The notes beneath the pieces are model-generated. The model did no database searches and had not been told where the DNA came from. It saw only the letters and a list, made by a program, of their open reading frames with translations. 64,000 nucleotides of DNA, taken from NCBI RefSeq assembly GCF_003696315.1, contig NZ_RFFN01000003.1:124001-188000 (forward strand), given 5' to 3'. The translations under genes were made by a program, and so were the position numbers. This DNA comes from Pseudomonas songnenensis. Its GTDB lineage: Bacteria > Pseudomonadota > Gammaproteobacteria > Pseudomonadales > Pseudomonadaceae. Shown piece after piece: positions 1 through 7,294 of the stretch (its first letter is position 1; every line of letters starts with the position of its first letter).

Positions 1-41
1 CGCGACAGCCGGCAAGCACCGACGCCGCGGACGGCGCTGCG

Positions 42-788
42 TCAGAGGTTCTGCATCAGCTTGCGCACACCGGCTACATGCCGCCGGCTCACGGTCAGCG
101 CCTCGCCCTCGAGCCCCTTGAGGAACAGCTGGAAATGCCCGAGCGGCGTGCGCTGCAGACGCTCGATGCGATCACGGAACACCAGCGCGTTGCGGTGGAT
201 ACGCACGAAGCGTTCGCCGAACTCGTCTTCCAGGGACTTCAACGGCTCGTCCAGCAGCACCTCGCCGCCGATGTGGCGCAGCGTGACGTACTTGTGGTCG
301 GCGATGAAGTAGATCACGTGATCCAGCGGGATCAGCTCGATGCCCTTGCGGGTACGCGCGCTGATATGGCTGCGCGGCCCGGCGCCGGAAACCGCCGCCG
401 GACGGGTCAAGGCGGCGAGCTGAACGCGATTCGGCCGCTCCGCTTTTTTCAGCGCCTCGGTCAGGTGTTCCGGGCGTACCGGTTTGACCAGGTAGCCAAC
501 CGCGCTGACCTGGAACGCCTCCAAGGCGAATTCATCATGGGCAGTACAAAAAATCACCGCTGGCGGCGCATCCGTCTCACAGAGTTTGGCGGCAACCTGC
601 AGGCCATCGAGCCCGGGCATGCGGATATCCAGCAGCACGACATCAGGGCGCAGTTCCTCGATCAGCGTCAATGCTTCTTCGCCATTGCTGGCAGCAGGCT
701 CGAGGACACGATAGCCGTCGAGGTCACCTACCAGTCGGCTGAGGCGCTCGCGGGCTAGAGGTTCGTCATCGACAATCAGGACATTCAT
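42..788 (-). CDS. algR: AlgR, LytTR-family response regulator
   Basis: A 248-residue DNA-binding response regulator, the partner of the AlgZ kinase encoded just upstream; the family controls alginate, twitching motility and virulence genes in Pseudomonas. The receiver domain (about 1-120) has the acidic pair D7/D8, phosphoacceptor D54 in VLLDIRMPG and the K of LVKPVRP; a LytTR DNA-binding domain covers about 145-245 (SHISARTRKGIELI, FVRIHRNALV). The start at 788 gives MNVLIVDDE, the expected N-terminus and exact family length; an in-frame ATG 16 codons upstream is less likely. The start overlaps the algZ stop by four bases (ATGA), indicating translational coupling. Confidence 0.96.
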   Translation of the reverse strand: MNVLIVDDEPLARERLSRLVGDLDGYRVLEPAASNGEEALTLIEELRPDVVLLDIRMPGLDGLQVAAKLCETDAPPAVIFCTAHDEFALEAFQVSAVGYLVKPVRPEHLTEALKKAERPNRVQLAALTRPAAVSGAGPRSHISARTRKGIELIPLDHVIYFIADHKYVTLRHIGGEVLLDEPLKSLEDEFGERFVRIHRNALVFRDRIERLQRTPLGHFQLFLKGLEGEALTVSRRHVAGVRKLMQNL

Positions 789-1843
789 ATAGATCTGGCT
801 TCCTGCGTTTGTCTCGCACATGGATAGCGTAGACATGTGTAATGGCGGCCTTCACGGCGCTCCACGCTGAGACTCGCTAGCGGACCGAAAAGTGCCGCTA
901 ATCGTGCGTCGATGTTCTGCAGCCCCTGACGCGTACCGCGTGAAGCCAGCGCTTGAGCGGTTTCGTCGAACGGGTTGCTGACCACCAACTGAAACATGCC
1001 GTCGGCATATTCGGCGGTTACGCTGACCACTCCTCCCTCGATACGTGGCTGAATGCCATAGACCAACGCGTTCTCCAGCAGTGGCTGCAACGTGAGTTGC
1101 GGAATCGGCAGGTCGTCCGGTACGCCGTCGATATGCCAGTCCATCTGCAGCCGGTCGCCCAGCCTGTACTGCTCGATCGACAGGTAGCGCTGCGACAGCT
1201 CCAGCTCATCGCGCCAGGCCACCAGCGTACCGGGGCGAGCCAGGCTCGCACGGAACAGGTCGGACAGATCCAGCACCGCCTGCTCGGCCTTGGCGGGGTC
1301 GCTGGCAACCAGTGCGGCGATGCTGTTGAGGCTGTTGAACAGGAAATGCGGGCGGATACGTGCCTGCAGCGATTCGATCCGCGCACGCAACTCCGCCTGC
1401 TCCTGACGCCGCCATTGGCTCTGCAGATAGAAATAGCGTAGCAGCAGCCCTGACATGATCAGGCTGATCAGCGCATGGCGCAGGTAGAGGTTGACCTCGC
1501 CGTCGCGAGAGAGCGGGCCGCCGAGCTGATAGATATCGGCCACCGCGGTGCAGGCCAGGGTCAGCCCAACCACCAGCGCGCAGCAGGCAAGCCCCGCGAA
1601 TGCCGCCCGGAGCCGGGCCAGCAGAGGCCGCAGCAGGCACATGGTGCCGGCCGACAGCAGCACGATCCACTGCACGAACAGCGAGGTCAGCGCCAGGCGC
1701 ATCCAGTTGAAGCCCGGCTGCATAGGCTCGGCCAGCACCAGCACGAACACCAGCAATTCGGCGAGCAGGACGAGACCGAGCAGGGCCTCGGGCTGGCACA
1801 GCTCGGGTACGAAGAAGTCGTCGGTTAGGGCGGTGGATTTCAC
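785..1843 (-). CDS. algZ: AlgZ/FimS, LytS-type sensor histidine kinase
   Basis: A membrane sensor kinase of the LytS/His_kinase (PF06580) type that pairs with AlgR. The N-terminal half has about five to six hydrophobic segments and no obvious periplasmic domain. The cytoplasmic kinase core follows, with the phosphoacceptor His in RIRPHFLFNSLN (about residue 166) and an ATPase N-box in LQPLLENALVYGI. The GTG at 1843 gives 352 residues, near the roughly 358 of P. aeruginosa AlgZ. An upstream ATG at 1963 would add 40 Arg/Pro-rich residues unlike a kinase N-terminus, so it was not used. No strong ribosome-binding site precedes either start, so the exact start is uncertain. Confidence 0.9.
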   Translation of the reverse strand: MKSTALTDDFFVPELCQPEALLGLVLLAELLVFVLVLAEPMQPGFNWMRLALTSLFVQWIVLLSAGTMCLLRPLLARLRAAFAGLACCALVVGLTLACTAVADIYQLGGPLSRDGEVNLYLRHALISLIMSGLLLRYFYLQSQWRRQEQAELRARIESLQARIRPHFLFNSLNSIAALVASDPAKAEQAVLDLSDLFRASLARPGTLVAWRDELELSQRYLSIEQYRLGDRLQMDWHIDGVPDDLPIPQLTLQPLLENALVYGIQPRIEGGVVSVTAEYADGMFQLVVSNPFDETAQALASRGTRQGLQNIDARLAALFGPLASLSVERREGRHYTCLRYPCARQTQEARSI

Positions 1844-2050
1844 ACGATTCGGCCTGATGGGTATCCGGAGGGCGAGTTTCCTTGGCCGCCCCGGCAACGG
1901 CAAGACGATCGCTCGTCGCCATGCTGGGATTAGTCGGGATTTGCCAGCCAGCTCACCCTTCACGCCGAGGTTCCGAGGTGCCCGATCGCAGCGCCATCCC
2001 TGTTATCATCGCGGCCTTTCCTCAGCCTTCGGATTTCAGCGAGCGCATTC

Positions 2051-3445
2051 ATGAGCACCGACAAGACCAACCAGTCCTGGGGCGGCCGTTTCAGCGAGCC
2101 CGTCGACGCCTTCGTCGCCCGATTCACCGCCTCCGTCGAGTTCGACAAGCGCCTCTACCGCCACGACATCATGGGCTCGATCGCCCACGCCACCATGCTG
2201 GAAAAAGCCGGTGTACTGACCGAAGGCGAACGCGACGCGATCATCGCCAATCTGAAGGATATCCAGGGCGAAATCGAAGCGGGCACCTTCGACTGGCGCG
2301 TGGATCTGGAAGACGTGCACATGAACATCGAGGCGCGGCTGACCGACCGCATCGGCATCGTCGGCAAGAAGCTGCACACCGGACGCTCGCGCAACGATCA
2401 GGTCGCCACCGACATCCGCCTGTGGCTGCGCGACGAAATCGACGTGATCCTCGGCGAAATTACTCGACTGCAGCAGGGCCTGCTTGGTCTGGCCGAAGCC
2501 GAAGCGGGCACCATCATGCCCGGTTTCACCCACCTGCAGACCGCGCAGCCGGTGACCTTCGGCCATCATCTGCTGGCCTGGTTCGAGATGCTCAGCCGTG
2601 ACTACGAGCGTCTGGTCGACTGCCGAAAGCGCACCAACCGCATGCCGCTCGGTTCGGCCGCGCTGGCCGGCACCACCTATCCGATCCAGCGGGAGATCAC
2701 CTGCGAACTGCTGGGTTTCGAAGCGATCTCCGGCAACTCGCTGGATGGCGTTTCCGATCGCGACTTCGCCATTGAATTCTGTGCCGCCGCCTCGGTGGCG
2801 ATGATGCACCTGTCGCGCTTCTCCGAAGAGCTGGTGCTCTGGACCAGCGCTCAGTTCCAGTTCATCGACCTGCCGGATCGCTTCTGCACCGGCTCCTCGA
2901 TCATGCCGCAGAAGAAGAACCCGGACGTACCCGAGCTGGTGCGCGGCAAGACCGGTCGTGTGTTCGGCGCGCTCGCAGGGCTGCTGGTACTGATGAAGGG
3001 CCAGCCGCTGGCCTACAACAAGGACAACCAGGAAGACAAGGAACCACTGTTCGACGCCGCCGACACCCTGCGCGACAGCCTGCGCGCCTTTGCCGACATG
3101 GTCCCGGCGATCAAGCCCAAGCGCGAAATCATGCGCGAGGCTGCGTTGCGCGGCTTCTCCACCGCGACGGATCTCGCCGACTACCTGGTACGCAAGGGCC
3201 TGCCCTTCCGCGACTGCCACGAGATCGTCGGCCACGCGGTGAAGTACGGCGTGCAGACCGGCAAGGACCTGGCCGAGATGAGCCTGGATGAGCTGCGCCA
3301 GTTCAGCGACCAGATCACTGACGACGTGTTCGCCGTGCTGACCCTGGAAGGCTCGGTCAACGCCCGCGACCATATCGGCGGCACGGCACCGGACCAGGTA
3401 CGCGCTGCCGTGGCACGCGGCAAGAGCCTGCTGGCCACTCGGTGA
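2051..3445 (+). CDS. argH: Argininosuccinate lyase
   Basis: Catalyses the last step of arginine synthesis, cleaving argininosuccinate to arginine and fumarate in the cytoplasm. The 464-residue length is standard. The N-terminus has the family motif SWGGRFSEP, and the fumarase/aspartase superfamily signature [11 protein letters not shown] lies at about 280-290. GRSRNDQ (the substrate-binding segment) and [10 protein letters not shown] are also present. It is transcribed divergently from algZ, as in other pseudomonads. The following P-loop gene starts inside the stop codon of argH (GTGA overlap at 3442-3445), so the two are probably co-transcribed and translationally coupled. Confidence 0.98.
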   Translation: MSTDKTNQSWGGRFSEPVDAFVARFTASVEFDKRLYRHDIMGSIAHATMLEKAGVLTEGERDAIIANLKDIQGEIEAGTFDWRVDLEDVHMNIEARLTDRIGIVGKKLHTGRSRNDQVATDIRLWLRDEIDVILGEITRLQQGLLGLAEAEAGTIMPGFTHLQTAQPVTFGHHLLAWFEMLSRDYERLVDCRKRTNRMPLGSAALAGTTYPIQREITCELLGFEAISGNSLDGVSDRDFAIEFCAAASVAMMHLSRFSEELVLWTSAQFQFIDLPDRFCTGSSIMPQKKNPDVPELVRGKTGRVFGALAGLLVLMKGQPLAYNKDNQEDKEPLFDAADTLRDSLRAFADMVPAIKPKREIMREAALRGFSTATDLADYLVRKGLPFRDCHEIVGHAVKYGVQTGKDLAEMSLDELRQFSDQITDDVFAVLTLEGSVNARDHIGGTAPDQVRAAVARGKSLLATR

Positions 3446-3999
3446 TCACGCCAGGCCGACGTATTTCCGTGGTCGGCTGTTCGGGGGCAGGCAAGACCAC
3501 CCTATCGCGTCGGTTGGCAGCGCAGCTCGGTTATCGCCATATCGAGCTGGATGCCCTGTATCACCAGCCCGACTGGCAAACCCTGCCCACCGAGCAGTTC
3601 CAGTCTCAGGTCGCCGAAGCAATACGCAGTGATGGCTGGGTCGTGGAAGGCAACTATTCCGCGGCCCGCCCTTTGGTGCTGGAGCACGCGGATATGGTGA
3701 TCTGGCTCGATGTGCCGCGACCGACCGTAATGCGCCAGGTGCTCTGGCGCACCTTACGACGGCTTTTCAGCCGTCAGGTGCTGTGGAACGGCAACCGTGA
3801 ACGCTGGGCCAACCTGTTCAGCCTCAAGCCCGAACAGTCCATTCTGGTCTGGAGCTGGACGCGCCACGCCAAATACCGCCATCGCTATGGCGAAGAAATG
3901 CGCAATGCTCCGGCGCATCGCCAATACCTGCGACTGGATTCACGCCAGGCCGTCGAACGCTTTCTTGCGGGCCTGCCAGCCGGCGCAGCCACTCGATAA
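3442..3999 (+). CDS. P-loop small-molecule kinase-like protein (FlaR/topology-modulator type)
   Basis: A 185-residue cytoplasmic P-loop NTPase related to adenylate-kinase-like proteins often annotated as AAA family ATPase or DNA topology modulation protein FlaR. The Walker A motif GCSGAGKTT is at residues 12-20, followed by [12 protein letters not shown], the conserved segment of this family, and the hydrophobic Walker B-like strand [10 protein letters not shown]. The lid-like R-rich stretch [11 protein letters not shown] follows. GTG start at 3442 overlapping the argH stop. No substrate is established for this family; a role in topology is only a legacy name. Confidence 0.75.
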   Translation: MITPGRRISVVGCSGAGKTTLSRRLAAQLGYRHIELDALYHQPDWQTLPTEQFQSQVAEAIRSDGWVVEGNYSAARPLVLEHADMVIWLDVPRPTVMRQVLWRTLRRLFSRQVLWNGNRERWANLFSLKPEQSILVWSWTRHAKYRHRYGEEMRNAPAHRQYLRLDSRQAVERFLAGLPAGAATR

Positions 4000-4024
4000 A
4001 CGACCAATTTTCTGGATGAACGAG

Positions 4025-4504
4025 ATGCCATTGAACATTCGCCCCGCGGTGCGCGAAGACGCCGCCCTGATCCTGCGCTTCATCACCGACCTGGCGATCT
4101 ACGAAAAGGCTGAGCACGAGGTCAAGACCGACGTCGCCGGCATCACGAACAGCCTGTTCGCTGACGGCAGCACCGCCCACGGCTTGATCTGCGAGCTGGA
4201 CGGCGAGCCGATCGGCTATGCGGTGTATTTCTTCAACTACTCGACGTGGCTGGGCAAGCACGGCCTGTATCTCGAAGACCTCTACGTCACGCCGCAGCAG
4301 CGTGGCGTCGGCGCCGGCAAGGCGCTGCTGCGCCATTTGGCCAAGTTGGCAGTGGCACGCGGCTGCGGGCGCTTCGAATGGTCGGTCCTTGACTGGAATC
4401 AGCCAGCCATCGACTTCTACGAGTCCATTGGTGCCAGGCCGCAGAACGAGTGGATCGGCTACCGTCTTACCGGCGACGCACTGTCAGAGTTCGCAGCGGG
4501 TTGA
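4025..4504 (+). CDS. GNAT family N-acetyltransferase
   Basis: A 159-residue acetyl-CoA-dependent acyltransferase of the GNAT fold. The acetyl-CoA binding loop appears as PQQRGVGAGKALL (motif A), and the strand YLEDLYVTP precedes it; FEWSVLDWNQPAIDFYESIGA is motif B. The pattern resembles the diamine acetyltransferase-like branch (IRPA...ILRFI...LAIYEK). The start at 4025 was chosen because GGA at 4014-4016 lies at good spacing; an ATG three codons earlier (4016) is an alternative. The downstream NnrS gene overlaps its end. Natural substrate unknown; a polyamine-like amine is a guess from family resemblance. Confidence 0.85.
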   Translation: MPLNIRPAVREDAALILRFITDLAIYEKAEHEVKTDVAGITNSLFADGSTAHGLICELDGEPIGYAVYFFNYSTWLGKHGLYLEDLYVTPQQRGVGAGKALLRHLAKLAVARGCGRFEWSVLDWNQPAIDFYESIGARPQNEWIGYRLTGDALSEFAAG

Positions 4505-5694
4505 TCAACCGTCCGAACGCGCCTGCACCCGACTCCGCAACTGCGGTTCCGGCGCGCAAGCCTCGCCTGCCCTTTGCCAACGCCTGGTTCTTCCCTGCTG
4601 CCGCGCTCTACGCAGCGTTCATCCTGCCGTGCTCGGTCCTTGCACTCCTCGGCCTGCTTCCGGCGTTGCCCGGATTGGCTACACCCGCCGGTCATGCTCA
4701 CGAAATGATCTTCGGCTTCGCCCTCGCGGTGATTGCCGGCTACCTGCTCGGCCCGCAACCGCTGCGTTTTACCCTGACACTGCTTGGCTGCTGGCTTCTG
4801 GCGCGGGTGAGCTTTCTGCTCTGGCCAGACTCCTGGCTGGCACTGGCCAGCGCTGCGGTCTTCGCCGCCGGGCTTGCCTGGAAGGTACTGCCACGCTTTC
4901 TTGGCGCCGCGAAGAAGTGGCGCAACCAGACAGTCGCACCCGTTGTGGCCGCGCTGGGGCTGCTCAGCGCAGCGGCCAGCAGTGGCTTCGGCGCGAGCTT
5001 TGACCAACGGGTATTGCTCGAAGCGCTGCTTCTGCTCGCAGCGCTGATGTTCTTCATGGGCGGCCGGATCATCGCGCCCGCCGTTGCCGGATACGCACAG
5101 AGCCAGGGCCGGCAGCTGGCTGCGCGAGTCCAGCCGAATATCGAGGGTGCCGTGCTGATCCTGCTTGGCCTCGCACTTGTGCTCAACCTTCTGTCCTGGT
5201 CACTGACCCGGCAATTGACCGGAGCGGCGCTGATCACCGCCGGCGTGCTCACGATCATCCGTCTGCTGCGCTGGCAGCCTTGGCACTGCGCCCGCCCGGA
5301 CCTGCTGATCCTGCTGCTCGGCTACACCTGGCTCGCGCTCGGGCTACTGCTGTTTGGCCTGAGCACATGGCTGCCGCGGCTGCCGCTCAGTGCAACGCTA
5401 CACGCACTGAGCGTCGGCGCACTGGGCAGCCTGACCTTCGCGGTGATGGCGCGCACGCGACTGATCTACCGCTTTCGCGATCCCGCTGCGCAGCCATGGA
5501 TTCAGGCCGTCGCGCTGCTGATCAGCCTGGCGGCCCTGGCGCGCGTGTTGCCCACGCTGCTCAACCTGTCCAGACCGGGCTGGTTGCTGCTGGCCGCCGC
5601 TAGTTGGTCGCTAGCCTTTCTGGCGCTGGCGCTGCTGCTCTGGCGCTGTCGTACTGCGCACCCAGACAGCACTCGCGTGAGACCTGACCGCTGA
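4501..5694 (+). CDS. nnrS: NnrS family haem/copper membrane protein
   Basis: A polytopic inner-membrane protein of about 397 residues with about twelve hydrophobic segments, matching the NnrS family linked to nitric-oxide stress and denitrification. Diagnostic features are the early GHAHEMIFGFALAVIAGYLLG segment with histidines, and RTRLIYRFRD near the end of the helix bundle. The start is uncertain: a TTG at 4501 overlaps the preceding acetyltransferase stop (TTGA), suggesting coupling, while an in-frame GTG at 4450 would add 17 residues before the family core. No convincing Anr/Dnr box was found in front of it. Presence of NnrS fits a denitrifying Stutzerimonas. Confidence 0.85.
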   Translation: MINRPNAPAPDSATAVPARKPRLPFANAWFFPAAALYAAFILPCSVLALLGLLPALPGLATPAGHAHEMIFGFALAVIAGYLLGPQPLRFTLTLLGCWLLARVSFLLWPDSWLALASAAVFAAGLAWKVLPRFLGAAKKWRNQTVAPVVAALGLLSAAASSGFGASFDQRVLLEALLLLAALMFFMGGRIIAPAVAGYAQSQGRQLAARVQPNIEGAVLILLGLALVLNLLSWSLTRQLTGAALITAGVLTIIRLLRWQPWHCARPDLLILLLGYTWLALGLLLFGLSTWLPRLPLSATLHALSVGALGSLTFAVMARTRLIYRFRDPAAQPWIQAVALLISLAALARVLPTLLNLSRPGWLLLAAASWSLAFLALALLLWRCRTAHPDSTRVRPDR

Positions 5695-5784
5695 GCCAGC
5701 GCCGGAACTCTCGTGCGTTACGCTTGACCTACATGCAGCCGACGGCTAATTCCAGCCGCGCCTCCCGCACTCATCGAGGCCTGC

Positions 5785-6312
5785 ATGACCGACCTGCGCA
5801 CCCTGCTGCTGAACCAGGACACCCAGGGCGCCGAGCTCTTCGACTCGCCCAAGGAGCGCCTGATCTTCTACCGCTCCGAGATCCACTTCGAGTCCACGCT
5901 GCTGGCCGATCGCACCAGCACCTACCTGTCATCGCAGTCATTCCTGATGATCGCGTTCGCCTCATCCATGGCCAACAGCAACCCAGAATGGGGCGACCTG
6001 TTCCGCCTGGTAGTACCGGCGATTCTCTCGGTGCTGGGGCTGATCACGTCGCTCCACGCCATGCCCGGCATCAAATCGAATTTCGAGGTGATCGAGCGCT
6101 GGCATCAGAAGCAGTCCGAGCTCCTGCAGCTCGAAGGCCGCGTGGGCATGCTGCCGAACAACGAGTCGGCGCTGTTCGGTGAGGGCACCAGCCCGGTAGG
6201 CGGACCTCGCTACAAACGCACCCTGCTATTCTCGTTGCGTACACCCATCATCTTCTCGCTGGTATGGACCGCATTCGGCCTGCTGTGCCTGGCGCTGAGC
6301 TTCATGGACTGA
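5785..6312 (+). CDS. Unknown membrane protein, 175 aa
   Basis: Not recognised. The start at 5785 is preceded by GAGG at suitable distance. Residues 1-45 are hydrophilic (FDSPKERLIFYRSEIHFESTLLADR), followed by a hydrophobic helix pair at about 50-95 (SQSFLMIAFASSMA; LVVPAILSVLGLITSL), a charged cytoplasmic-looking loop containing HQKQSELLQLEGR, and a last hydrophobic helix at about 150-172. The architecture (short soluble head, two helices, loop, one helix) suggests an inner-membrane protein with a cytosolic loop. It stands alone between nnrS and another unknown gene, about 90 bases from the former. Confidence 0.75.
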   Translation: MTDLRTLLLNQDTQGAELFDSPKERLIFYRSEIHFESTLLADRTSTYLSSQSFLMIAFASSMANSNPEWGDLFRLVVPAILSVLGLITSLHAMPGIKSNFEVIERWHQKQSELLQLEGRVGMLPNNESALFGEGTSPVGGPRYKRTLLFSLRTPIIFSLVWTAFGLLCLALSFMD

Positions 6313-6386
6313 ACCGTTGTGCCACCGCGGCATTGCCCCGACGGCCGCCAGATGTTTAGCTGAGGGCATCCCTACGGAGGATCTCC

Positions 6387-6830
6387 ATGCCCGAATCCGA
6401 CCGCCCACGCTATCGCATCGATGCCGATCGCCAGGCCGCTCATCGACGGGTACGCTACGTTGAAACCAACCGTCCGGATGATGGCAGCTGTACGATCTGT
6501 CAGCTCGATGAGGAAAATCCGGCACCGCTCGACGAGAAACCCGCCATGGCGCAAGACACCCCTAGCAACGAAGAAGACGAAGACTTCGCCGAATCCCATC
6601 TGATTCAGGCCATCGAGAACCAGATCGAAGCCGGCGAGCCGGCGGCGACTCAAGCCACACTGAACAAGCTCACCCTGGTTGGCTACGAGCGCGACGAATG
6701 CGTGCAGATGATGGCATTGGTTCTGGCACACGAAATTCGCAGCATGCTGGCCGAAGACCGCCCTTTCGACGCCAGCGCCTACGAGGTCATGCTGCGCAAG
6801 CTGCCAGAGCTTCCGGAAGCGAGCGAATAA
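6387..6830 (+). CDS. Conserved hypothetical protein, 147 aa
   Basis: Not recognised as a named family. A strong GGAGG ribosome site (about 6376-6380) precedes the ATG. Residues 1-50 are basic and polar with a CTIC pair (about 35-38) that could bind a metal. After an acidic linker rich in Glu and Asp, a helical C-terminal domain (about 65-145) reads AIENQIEAGEPAATQATLNK and ends with ALVLAHEIRSM. It looks cytoplasmic with no signal or membrane segment. The C-terminal half alone, starting at an internal Met (about residue 52), would resemble a compact helical regulatory domain, but the upstream ribosome site favours the long form. Confidence 0.7.
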   Translation: MPESDRPRYRIDADRQAAHRRVRYVETNRPDDGSCTICQLDEENPAPLDEKPAMAQDTPSNEEDEDFAESHLIQAIENQIEAGEPAATQATLNKLTLVGYERDECVQMMALVLAHEIRSMLAEDRPFDASAYEVMLRKLPELPEASE

Positions 6831-6908
6831 GACCTGGATCAAGGCAGGGCCACTGACAGCATCTACACTCAGCAAACAGGGCACAAGCCCACCATCCGAG
6901 GAGCGAGC

Positions 6909-7154
6909 ATGTCGTACACCCCTGAGTTGGTCGCCGAGCTGGACGTACTTCGACAGTTCAATCTGGAAAACCTGCAGGAAGGCCTGAAGGTTCATCACGA
7001 CGCCAGTCCTTCGACTATCGCCGCCTTTTCACGTCTGCACGCCAAGGGCCTGATCACCCAGGCCGACGGCGGTTACCTCACCAGCCTCGGTCGTGACGCG
7101 GCCGAACAGGCACAAACGCTGCTCACCATCCTTTCGGAAACGGCCACGGCCTGA
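6909..7154 (+). CDS. TIGR02647 family small protein
   Basis: An 81-residue cytoplasmic protein matching the TIGR02647 conserved family of Pseudomonas and relatives: it begins SYTPELVAELDVL, contains FNLENLQEGLKVH and ends with the hallmark GYLTSLGRDAAEQAQTLLTIL. Predicted mostly helical with a winged-helix-like pattern (a short helix, STIAAFSRLHAKGLIT, then a turn), which suggests nucleic-acid binding but no function is established. A GAGGAGCG ribosome site precedes ATG 6909. It lies between an unknown gene and cyaA. Confidence 0.8.
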   Translation: MSYTPELVAELDVLRQFNLENLQEGLKVHHDASPSTIAAFSRLHAKGLITQADGGYLTSLGRDAAEQAQTLLTILSETATA

Positions 7155-7294
7155 ACAACACTGCTTTACTGCCTCTGCCCGGGTCGGAAAATACCGCCCC
7201 GGGCTTCGGTCGGTCGCCGACATGGCCCGAGCCAGCCTCAAGCCCTGCGCCTGCTGGCCGATGAACAAGGTTAGCCAGGCCTGCAAGACCCACC

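Noticed and set aside
1844-1963. N-terminal extension of algZ from an ATG at 1963
   Set aside because: The added 40 residues are Arg/Pro-rich without family features, and it would run into the argH promoter region; GTG 1843 gives the usual length.
2036-3373. 445-codon minus-strand frame opposite argH
   Set aside because: Shadow of argH; low-complexity residues, no motif, no ribosome site. The same applies to long frames opposite rep (26186-28282), algC/argB (56945-58858) and others.
4501-4508. TTGATCAA resembling an Anr/Dnr box before nnrS
   Set aside because: The consensus TTGAT-N4-ATCAA has four bases between half-sites; here they are fused, and the sequence is inside the gene border. Not accepted as a regulator site.
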